NCBI GenBank assembly: GCA_029212745.1
Contig: JARGOL010000008.1
Coordinates: 1 to 64,000 of the forward strand
DNA: 64,000 nucleotides
Source of the DNA: Alcanivoracaceae bacterium
GTDB lineage: Bacteria; Pseudomonadota; Gammaproteobacteria; Pseudomonadales; Alcanivoracaceae
Direction of reading: 5' to 3'
Part shown: piece by piece, positions 57,965 through 64,000 of the stretch
Layout of the letters: every line of letters starts with the position of its first letter
Position numbering within the stretch: the stretch's first letter is position 1
Made by a program: the position numbers and the translations under genes
Notes under the pieces: model-generated
Told to the model about the DNA's origin: nothing
The model's database searches: none
The model's input: the letters and a program-made list of their open reading frames with translations, nothing else

Positions 57965-59800
57965 ATGAAACCCGCACATCCCGCAAACCCCGGCCGTCGC
58001 CGTTTTGTCCAGGGCGCAGGCATCGGTGCCGCCGCGCTGACGCTGGGCCTGAGCCCGGCGCGGCTCCTGGCGAGCCAGGGACAAACCGGCGCAGCGGACC
58101 TGCGAGGCACCCGGTTTACACTCGACATCGGCAACCGGCCGGTCAACATCACCGGACGCGACCGGACTGCCGTCACCGTAAACGGCAGCCTCCCCGCGCC
58201 CACCTTGCGCTGGCGTGAGGGCGATACCGTGACACTGGATGTCCGCAACCGGCTGAATGTGGACTCATCCATCCACTGGCACGGCATCCTGCTGCCCTAC
58301 ACAATGGACGGCGTACCCCACCTGAGTTTTGACGGCATCCAACCCGGCGAAACGTTTCAATACCAGTTCCAGCTCAAGCAGAGTGGCACCTACTGGTACC
58401 ACAGCCATTCCCGGTTCCAGGAACAACAGGGACTGTACGGCGCCATTGTGGTGGAACCCCGTGACGGTGAGCCTGACCCCACTGACCGTGATTATGTAAT
58501 GGTGCTTTCGGACTGGAGTGACAATGACCCGGAAGACATTTACGCAACACTGAAAAAAGTCAGCCATTACTACAATTTCAACGAGCGCACCATCTTCGAC
58601 ACCCTGCGCGACTTCCGGGAAAAAGGCGTGGTCCAGACACTCAAGGACCGGCACATGTGGAACACCATGCGCATGGCCGAGTCGGATCTTGCCGATGTCA
58701 CCGGGTATACCTACACCTACCTGCTCAACGGCAATTCGCCATCGGCCAATTGGCAAGGCCTGTTCCGTCCTGGCGAACGTATTCGACTGCGCTTTATCAA
58801 CGCGTCGGCGATGACGTTCTTCGACGTCCGTGTTCCCGGCCTGAAAATGACCGTGGTGGGCACCGATGGCATGCCGGTGAAACCGGTGGACGTGGAGGAG
58901 TTTCGTCTGGGCGTCGCAGAAACCCTGGACGTCATCGTCGAACCCACGGAAAACCAGGCCTATACCGTGTTCGCCCAGTCCATCGACCGGTCCGGCTATG
59001 CGCGCGGCACACTGACGCCCCGTCCCGGACTGGCGGCCCCCGTGCCAGCCATGGATCCGGCGCCGACCCTTGGGCACCGGGAAATGGGCATGGGCGGTCA
59101 TGGCCCCATGGCCATGGACGAGATGAACCACAGCAGCATGGATCACAGCAGCATGACCCATGAATCCATGCCACACGCATCGCCACAACACGGGGACATG
59201 GACCACAGCGGCATGAACCATGACGGCATGAACAGCACCGGAATGAACACCGTCCGCCACGCAGTCACTGCCGAGCGCGCCAGCGTGGACGCCCACCTGG
59301 CCAGCGAGTACGGCCCCGGCGTGGACATGCGCGCGGCAATGCCTGTGCCCATGCTTGATGACCCGGGCATCGGCCTTCGCGACAACGGTCGCCGCGTCCT
59401 GACCTACGCCGACCTCGAATACCGCCACGGGTTACCAGACAGCCTGACCGCTGATCGCGAGATCACCCTCCACCTGACCGGGAATATGGGTCGCTACATG
59501 TGGAGCTTCGATGGCATTCCCTTTGCCGACGCCGAACCTCTGCTGCTCAACCACGGCGAACGGGTGCGCATCTGGCTGGTGAACGACACCATGATGCACC
59601 ACCCGATTCACCTGCACGGTCTGTGGAGCGACCTGGAAACCGGCAATGGCCGCCTGGTGCGCAAACACACCGTGGTCGTAAAACCGGGCGAGAAGCTGAG
59701 CTACCTGGTGCGCGCGGATACCCGCGGACGCTGGGCCTACCACTGCCACCTGCTCTACCACATGGAAGCAGGCATGTTCAGGGAGGTACGCGTGGTATGA
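57965..59800 (+). CDS. copA: copper-resistance multicopper oxidase CopA
   Basis: A 611-residue CopA. A Tat signal (RRRFVQGAGIGAAALTLG) is followed by three cupredoxin domains. All copper motifs are intact: HWHG (104-107), WYHSH, HPIHLHG and the C-terminal HCHLLYHMEAGM with the type 1 Cys, His and Met. A Met/His-rich insert (about 370-425, with repeats of the form DHSSM and MDHSGMNHDGM) probably binds Cu(I). It oxidises Cu(I) or sequesters copper in the periplasm. AGGAGA precedes the ATG. Its stop overlaps the copB start. Confidence 0.95.
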   Translation: MKPAHPANPGRRRFVQGAGIGAAALTLGLSPARLLASQGQTGAADLRGTRFTLDIGNRPVNITGRDRTAVTVNGSLPAPTLRWREGDTVTLDVRNRLNVDSSIHWHGILLPYTMDGVPHLSFDGIQPGETFQYQFQLKQSGTYWYHSHSRFQEQQGLYGAIVVEPRDGEPDPTDRDYVMVLSDWSDNDPEDIYATLKKVSHYYNFNERTIFDTLRDFREKGVVQTLKDRHMWNTMRMAESDLADVTGYTYTYLLNGNSPSANWQGLFRPGERIRLRFINASAMTFFDVRVPGLKMTVVGTDGMPVKPVDVEEFRLGVAETLDVIVEPTENQAYTVFAQSIDRSGYARGTLTPRPGLAAPVPAMDPAPTLGHREMGMGGHGPMAMDEMNHSSMDHSSMTHESMPHASPQHGDMDHSGMNHDGMNSTGMNTVRHAVTAERASVDAHLASEYGPGVDMRAAMPVPMLDDPGIGLRDNGRRVLTYADLEYRHGLPDSLTADREITLHLTGNMGRYMWSFDGIPFADAEPLLLNHGERVRIWLVNDTMMHHPIHLHGLWSDLETGNGRLVRKHTVVVKPGEKLSYLVRADTRGRWAYHCHLLYHMEAGMFREVRVV

Positions 59801-60504
59801 CTGTTTATCAGCGTTTTCTTACCCTGCTGCTGCTGGCCACCAACCCGGCACTGGCCGAAGAGCAGCCACACAGCGGCACCACCCAGTTCATGGCCATCGC
59901 CGACCAGCTCGAGTTTCGTGACAGTGAGGGGCGCGGGGGCGCCTGGGACGTGAGCGCCTGGCTGGGCCGTGACATCCACAAGCTGGCCATCGCCAGCGAA
60001 GGCGAACGGGAAGGCCCGGCCACCGAATCGGCGGAGACACGACTGGCGCTGCAACGGGCCGTGACGCCGTTCTGGGACCTGCAACTGGGCTGGCGCCGGG
60101 ACTGGCAGCCAGACGAGCGCAACCGTGACTGGGGCATGCTCGCCCTGACCGGCACGGCGCCGTACTTCGTGGAAACCACGGTGCAACTGTTTGCTGGCGG
60201 TGACGGCCGCAGCGCCCTGCGCCTGGAAATGGAAAAGGAGATCCTGTTCACCCAGCGCCTGCACCTGGTGCCGGATGTGGAGGCCACGCTTTACGGCCAG
60301 GATGATCCGGCACAGGGCGTCGGCCATGGCCTGTCCAGCATCGAGGCCGGGCTGCGCCTGCGCTACGAGATGATCCGCCAGGTGGCGCCCTATGTGGGCG
60401 TGAATTGGGAAAAGGCCTACAGCCGCACGGCGGACTATGCCCGGCGGGACGGCGAGGCAGTGGAAAAGCCCCAGTTCGTGGCAGGGGTGCGACTGTGGTA
60501 CTGA
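59797..60504 (+). CDS. copB: copper-resistance outer-membrane protein CopB
   Basis: A 235-residue CopB family protein. A signal peptide (ends NPALAEE) is followed by alternating amphipathic beta strands, with YGQDDPAQGVGHGLSSIEAGLRLRYE and a terminal GVRLWY typical of outer-membrane barrels. Many CopB proteins carry a long Met/His-rich N-terminal segment; it is absent here. The ATG overlaps the copA stop (ATGA), and I trimmed the much longer upstream frame, which lies inside copA. It ends directly against convergent moaA. Confidence 0.9.
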   Translation: MTVYQRFLTLLLLATNPALAEEQPHSGTTQFMAIADQLEFRDSEGRGGAWDVSAWLGRDIHKLAIASEGEREGPATESAETRLALQRAVTPFWDLQLGWRRDWQPDERNRDWGMLALTGTAPYFVETTVQLFAGGDGRSALRLEMEKEILFTQRLHLVPDVEATLYGQDDPAQGVGHGLSSIEAGLRLRYEMIRQVAPYVGVNWEKAYSRTADYARRDGEAVEKPQFVAGVRLWY

Positions 60505-61488
60505 TCAGCCGCCGGTCATGTTCATGAACCGCACCAGCTGTTCCTCGGGCTCATGGCTGAAATGATGGCGCTCCGGCTTGATCGCCATGGCATCGACAAT
60601 GGCCGATGCCAGCGGCGCATCGTCGTCCGGGTTGGCACGCATGACGGTCTTCAGGTCGACACTGTGCTCGTTGCCCAGGCAGAGCAACAGGCGCCCTTCC
60701 ACCGTCAGCCGCACACGGTTGCAGCTGGCGCAGAAGTTTTCCGAGTGCGGTGAAATAAAACCGATGCGGGACTGATGTCCCGGCACCTGCCAGTAGCGCG
60801 ATGGCCCGGCGCTGCTGGTGGCGGCCGGCACCAGCTGCACCGTGTCAGCGAGGCGTTCGCGAATGGACTGCGAAGACATGAACGCCTCACCCCGGTCGCG
60901 CGTGTCCATCTGCCCCAGCGGCATCTCCTCGATGAAGCTGATGTCGAGATCACGCGCCAGGGCAAACTGCAGCAGGTCTTCCAGCTCGTCATCGTTGCGG
61001 CCACGCAGTACGACCGTGTTCAACTTGATGCGGGAAAAGGCCTCGGCACGCGCCGCCTCGATACCCGCCAGCACATCATCCAGATTGCCGGTGCGGGTCA
61101 GGGCCCGGAAACGTCCGGCGTCGAGACTGTCCAGGCTGATATTGATACGCGACAGACCCGCCGCTTTCAGGTCGGCCGCCTGGGCAGGCAGGCGGGCACC
61201 GTTGGTGGTCAGGTTGAGTTCATCCAGCCCCGGAATGGCAGACAGCCACCCCGCCAGGCGCGCCAGCCCGGGCCGCACCAGGGGCTCACCACCGGTGAGG
61301 CGGATACGGCGCACACCGAGCTCAACGAATACGCGCGCCACCCGCTGGAGCTCTTCCAGTGACAGGATCTCGGCACGGGGCAGGAACGCCATTTCCTCCG
61401 CCATGCAGTAAATGCAGCGGAAATCACAGCGGTCGGTGACAGACAGTCGCAGGTAATCCACCGTGCGGCCAAAACGGTCTTTCAGCAT
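60505..61488 (-). CDS. moaA: GTP 3',8-cyclase MoaA
   Basis: A 327-residue radical SAM enzyme. The N-terminal cluster site is Cys21-X3-Cys25-X2-Cys28; a second 4Fe-4S site that binds GTP uses Cys253, Cys256 and Cys270. The C-terminus ends in Gly-Gly, required for activity. With MoaC it forms cyclic pyranopterin monophosphate, the first step of molybdenum-cofactor synthesis; moaC is not in the window. ATG at 61488. A strongly structured region lies 35 bases upstream in its leader. Confidence 0.95.
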   Translation of the reverse strand: MLKDRFGRTVDYLRLSVTDRCDFRCIYCMAEEMAFLPRAEILSLEELQRVARVFVELGVRRIRLTGGEPLVRPGLARLAGWLSAIPGLDELNLTTNGARLPAQAADLKAAGLSRINISLDSLDAGRFRALTRTGNLDDVLAGIEAARAEAFSRIKLNTVVLRGRNDDELEDLLQFALARDLDISFIEEMPLGQMDTRDRGEAFMSSQSIRERLADTVQLVPAATSSAGPSRYWQVPGHQSRIGFISPHSENFCASCNRVRLTVEGRLLLCLGNEHSVDLKTVMRANPDDDAPLASAIVDAMAIKPERHHFSHEPEEQLVRFMNMTGG

Positions 61489-61522
61489 GGGCAGACTCTA
61501 GCAAACATCCACTGGACGCACA

Positions 61523-61626
61523 CTGACAGCAGCTGCCGACAGCCGCCGAGCAGGGCCGGTCATCACAGGCCGAAATGGCCCCATCGGACCGGCGGTTGCT
61601 GTCAGATGCCCGCTGCGGTGGGCATC
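61523..61626 (-). ncRNA. structured leader RNA candidate upstream of moaA
   Basis: Nested complementary segments: CTGACAGCA (61523-61531) with TGCTGTCAG (61597-61605), GCCGGTC (61555-61561) with GACCGGC (61587-61593), GGCC with GGCC inside it (61568-61571, 61577-61580), and a separate GATGCCC/GGGCATC hairpin (61605-61626). The 22 bases left out on one side can form a small third arm (CTGC/GCAG). A branched RNA just before moaA is what a molybdenum-cofactor (moaA motif) riboswitch would look like, but I could not verify its consensus nucleotides. It could equally lie in the slyD leader on the other strand. Confidence 0.45.
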
Positions 61627-61684
61627 GGCGCGGCAGCCCTGTAGCATGTAGTGCTCATTTTTACGCAACCCGAATGGGGATTTC

Positions 61685-62170
61685 ATGCAAGTAGCAGAAA
61701 ACACCGTAGTGTCCATTCACTACACCCTGACCAACAACGCCGGTGAAACCCTGGATTCTTCCGTTGAGCGCGGCGAGCCCCTGGCCTACCTGCACGGCCA
61801 CGGCAACATCATCCCGGGCCTGGAAAACGCGCTGGTGGGCAAGGCCGCCGGCGACAAGATGGACGTCACCGTCGAGCCGGCAGAGGGCTACGGTGAGCGC
61901 CACGAGCAGCTGATCCAGCAAGTGCCGCGCACCGCCTTTGAAGGTGTGGACACACTGGAGCCGGGCATGCAGTTCCAGGCTGAAACCGGCATGGGCCCGC
62001 GCCTGTTCACCATTACCGAAGTGGGTGGCGAAGAAGTCACCGTGGACGGCAACCACCCGCTGGCTGGTGAAACCCTGAACTTCGCCGTGGAAGTCACCGA
62101 GGTCCGTGAAGCCTCTGCCGAAGAGCTGGAGCACGGCCACGTGCACGGCCCGGAAGGTCACGACCACTGA
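61685..62170 (+). CDS. slyD: FKBP-type peptidyl-prolyl isomerase SlyD
   Basis: A 161-residue SlyD: FKBP domain (SIHYTLTNNAGETLDSS and GHGNIIPGLENALVGKAAGDK) interrupted by the insert-in-flap chaperone domain (about 70-125). A short His-rich tail (HGHVHGPEGHDH) binds nickel and zinc. It assists folding and nickel delivery to enzymes. GGGGA precedes the ATG. It diverges from moaA. Confidence 0.93.
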   Translation: MQVAENTVVSIHYTLTNNAGETLDSSVERGEPLAYLHGHGNIIPGLENALVGKAAGDKMDVTVEPAEGYGERHEQLIQQVPRTAFEGVDTLEPGMQFQAETGMGPRLFTITEVGGEEVTVDGNHPLAGETLNFAVEVTEVREASAEELEHGHVHGPEGHDH

Positions 62171-62184
62171 TCGGCCCCGGCCAG

Positions 62185-62207
62185 CATGGCGGGCCCTGCC
62201 CGCCATG
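62185..62207. other. perfect hairpin between slyD and moeA
   Basis: CATGGCGGGC / GCCCGCCATG, a 10-bp perfect stem with a CCT loop, lies in the 51-bp convergent gap. No T-run follows on either strand, so termination would need Rho or be partial. Confidence 0.55.
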
Positions 62208-62221
62208 GGCCACCCGGCCCT

Positions 62222-63418
62222 TCAGTCCAGCAGCTGGCTGAACGGGTGGAACGCCAGCAGCATCCCCTCACTGACCGCCGTCCCGGCGGGCACCACCGCC
62301 AGACCGTCCGCCCAGCAGGCGGAACTGAGCATGCCGGAACTCTGGTTCGGATGTGGCACCAGCCGTGCCTGCTCCCCCTGTCCCTGCAATTGCACCCGCA
62401 GATATTCCTGACGCGAGCCGACCCGGTCTGAATGCCAGCCTGCGGCTACCGGCAACGGCAACGGCGATGGCCAGCAGCGCCCTGCGCAGGCATCCAGGAA
62501 CGGCTTTACCAGCACCAGGAAGGTCACCAGTGCGGATGCCGGATTACCCGGCAAACCCAGGAAAAACGTGTCCGCCACGCGACCGAAGGCAAACGGCTTG
62601 CCGGGCTTGATCGCCAGTTTCCACAGCGCCAGCTCCCCCAACGCGGTGACGGCGGCACGGACATGGTCTTCCTCACCCACGGACACACCACCGGTGGAGA
62701 TAATCACGTCGGCACTGGCGGCCGCCTGCTCCAGCGCGTCGCGGGTAGCCGCCGGCGTATCCGCCACCACACCCAGGTCCACGACCCGGCACTGGCAACG
62801 GGCCAGCAGCGCCTTGAGCAGATAGCGGTTGGAATTGTAGATGGCGCCCTCCCGGGGGGCCTCGCCGGGCTCCTGCAGCTCGTCACCGGTGGAAAACAGG
62901 GCCACGGTCAGTGGTTCGTGGACCGTCAGGCTGGCCACCCCCACGGATGCGGCCAGCCCCAGGTGCCAGGGTGTCAGGCGTGTGCCGGCAGGAATCACCA
63001 CGTCGCCGGCGGCCACATCCTGGCCGCGGCGGCGGATATTGGCACCGCGGGCCACAGCCGGCATATGCACCTGGTCGCCCTGTGGCTCCACCTGCTCCTG
63101 CGCCACCACAGCGTCGGCCCCTGGCGGGATCGGTGCCCCGGTGAAAATGCGCGCCGCGGTACCGGCCTGCAGGGGCGCAGGGCAGGCCCCGGCCGGCACC
63201 CGCTGGGACACTGAGAGCAAGCGCTCACTGTCACTGGATTCCACCGCATACCCATCCATGGCGCTGTTATCTGATGGCGGCACCGATACCGGGCTGCGCA
63301 AATCCGCGGCCAGTACCACTGCCATCGCCTCGGCCAGCGGACGCGCCCGGGTGGTGACACAGACGCGCGCCGCCGCCCGCAACTGGTCCAGGGCATCGTC
63401 CACCGGCATCAGGGTCAT
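62222..63418 (-). CDS. moeA: molybdopterin molybdenumtransferase MoeA
   Basis: A 398-residue MoeA that inserts molybdate into adenylated molybdopterin. Motifs: PPSDNSAMDGYAV in domain 1, IFTGAPIPPGADAVV, the MPT-binding ISTGGVSVGEEDHV and LGLPGNPASALVTFLVLV. The ATG at 63418 overlaps the moaB stop (ATGA), so the two are cotranscribed; the frame is open further upstream inside moaB but lacks reason to be used. Confidence 0.95.
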   Translation of the reverse strand: MTLMPVDDALDQLRAAARVCVTTRARPLAEAMAVVLAADLRSPVSVPPSDNSAMDGYAVESSDSERLLSVSQRVPAGACPAPLQAGTAARIFTGAPIPPGADAVVAQEQVEPQGDQVHMPAVARGANIRRRGQDVAAGDVVIPAGTRLTPWHLGLAASVGVASLTVHEPLTVALFSTGDELQEPGEAPREGAIYNSNRYLLKALLARCQCRVVDLGVVADTPAATRDALEQAAASADVIISTGGVSVGEEDHVRAAVTALGELALWKLAIKPGKPFAFGRVADTFFLGLPGNPASALVTFLVLVKPFLDACAGRCWPSPLPLPVAAGWHSDRVGSRQEYLRVQLQGQGEQARLVPHPNQSSGMLSSACWADGLAVVPAGTAVSEGMLLAFHPFSQLLD

Positions 63419-63936
63419 GGGCGCGTTCCGGTGACCAGGCCGACGAAATTGCAGGGCCGGTGGCGGCTGTCCAGCTGCTGCTCCAGAATCCGGTCCCACC
63501 CGGTGGCACAGGCGTTGGTAGAACCGGGCAGGCAGAACACCAGTGTGCCGTTGGCCAGGCCCGCCAGGGCACGGGACTGGACAGTGCTGGTGCCAATCTC
63601 TTCATAGGACAGTTGCCGGAACAATTCGCCGAAACCGTCCACCTGCTTGTCGAACAGGGGCAGCAGGGCCTCCGGCGTGCTGTCGCGCCCGGAAAAGCCA
63701 GTACCGCCGGTAACCAGCACCACCTGGATCCCGGCATCGGCGATCCAGGCGGACACCCGGGCCCGCAGCACATAGATATCGTCCTTGACCAGGTCCCGGT
63801 CAGCCAGCTCATGGCCGGCGGCACGCAACCGGTCGCGCAGCAGATCGCCGGATGTATCGGTGTCGACGGTGCGCGTATCACTGACCGTGAGCACCGCCAC
63901 ATTGAGAGGAGTAAACGCTGCCTGCGCCTTGCTCAT
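63415..63936 (-). CDS. moaB: molybdenum cofactor biosynthesis protein MoaB
   Basis: A 173-residue MoaB/MogA-type protein with LTVSDTRTVDTDTSG, LVTGGTGFSGRDSTPEALLPL and FCLPGSTNAC. In many bacteria this family adenylates molybdopterin before MoeA acts, and in E. coli that role belongs to the paralogue MogA. AGGTGA precedes the ATG at 63936. It is the first gene of moaB-moeA. Confidence 0.93.
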   Translation of the reverse strand: MSKAQAAFTPLNVAVLTVSDTRTVDTDTSGDLLRDRLRAAGHELADRDLVKDDIYVLRARVSAWIADAGIQVVLVTGGTGFSGRDSTPEALLPLFDKQVDGFGELFRQLSYEEIGTSTVQSRALAGLANGTLVFCLPGSTNACATGWDRILEQQLDSRHRPCNFVGLVTGTRP

Positions 63937-64000
63937 GGGGAGTCACCTTGTTCATCACGATGGCCAGTACCATACTGGAGGACGGACACAGGGGGGAAGA

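Noticed and set aside
59080-59250. Short DNA repeats near 59.1 kb
   Set aside because: They encode the Met/His-rich segment of CopA (DHSSM-type units), a protein feature rather than a mobile or CRISPR repeat.

Overview
This window is a GC-rich chromosomal segment of a gammaproteobacterium. Gene order supports this: nudE-yrfG-hslR-hslO-pckA, envZ/ompR, tex, gshA, greB, rsd and hemB-ppk-ppx-trxA-rho are arranged much as in Pseudomonas, with echoes of the E. coli nudE-to-yhgF region. HemB is the Mg-type enzyme found in Pseudomonas-like bacteria. An Alcanivorax-like or other Pseudomonadales/Oceanospirillales host fits best, but that is inference. I see no rRNA, tRNA, IS element, phage gene or CRISPR array, and no gene-free stretch longer than about 260 bases.

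Layout. 1-6.4 kb: prohibitin-like SPFH protein, DASS anion symporter, an APC permease/hydrolase pair, and a sulfotransferase just downstream of the PAP phosphatase cysQ. 6.5-11 kb: nudE, yrfG, hslR, hslO (Hsp33) and pckA, the last with its own promoter, structured leader, terminator and a REP-like palindrome. 11-15 kb: alpha/beta hydrolase plus VOC enzyme with a membrane-bound AraC regulator, then a TauE-type transporter. 15-24.3 kb: type II NADH dehydrogenase, envZ-ompR, and a divergent RND efflux pair whose pump has an extra C-terminal membrane domain, then a PilH-like response regulator. 24.4-31.2 kb: tex and gshA, then genes linked to stationary phase or the envelope (rmf, dsbB, a CidA/LrgA-LrgB pair, rsd). 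31.2-40.5 kb: lipoprotein FKBP isomerase, orphan ParA, ABC-F protein, DUF502 protein with greB, an SDR, and a TVP38-FAD oxidoreductase fusion.

40.5-47.7 kb holds hemB, the polyphosphate pair ppk/ppx (convergent), trxA and rho. 47.7-51.4 kb is a probable phosphate-starvation unit: a PhoB-box-like repeat precedes a PhoX-family lipoprotein, which is followed by an unrecognised diheme lipoprotein. 51.5-55.2 kb is a tightly overlapped operon of an exported flavin oxidase, an exported fold-III PLP protein and a cytoplasmic fold-II PLP enzyme. I could not match this combination to a described pathway. 56-60.5 kb has a DCC-family thiol protein, a hotdog thioesterase and a copper-resistance operon (cupredoxin, CopL, CopA, CopB). 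60.5-64 kb carries molybdenum-cofactor genes (moaA, moeA, moaB) around slyD, with a strongly structured RNA candidate upstream of moaA.

The most promising leads are the flavin/PLP operon, the PhoX-diheme unit, the moaA leader and the extended RND pump.
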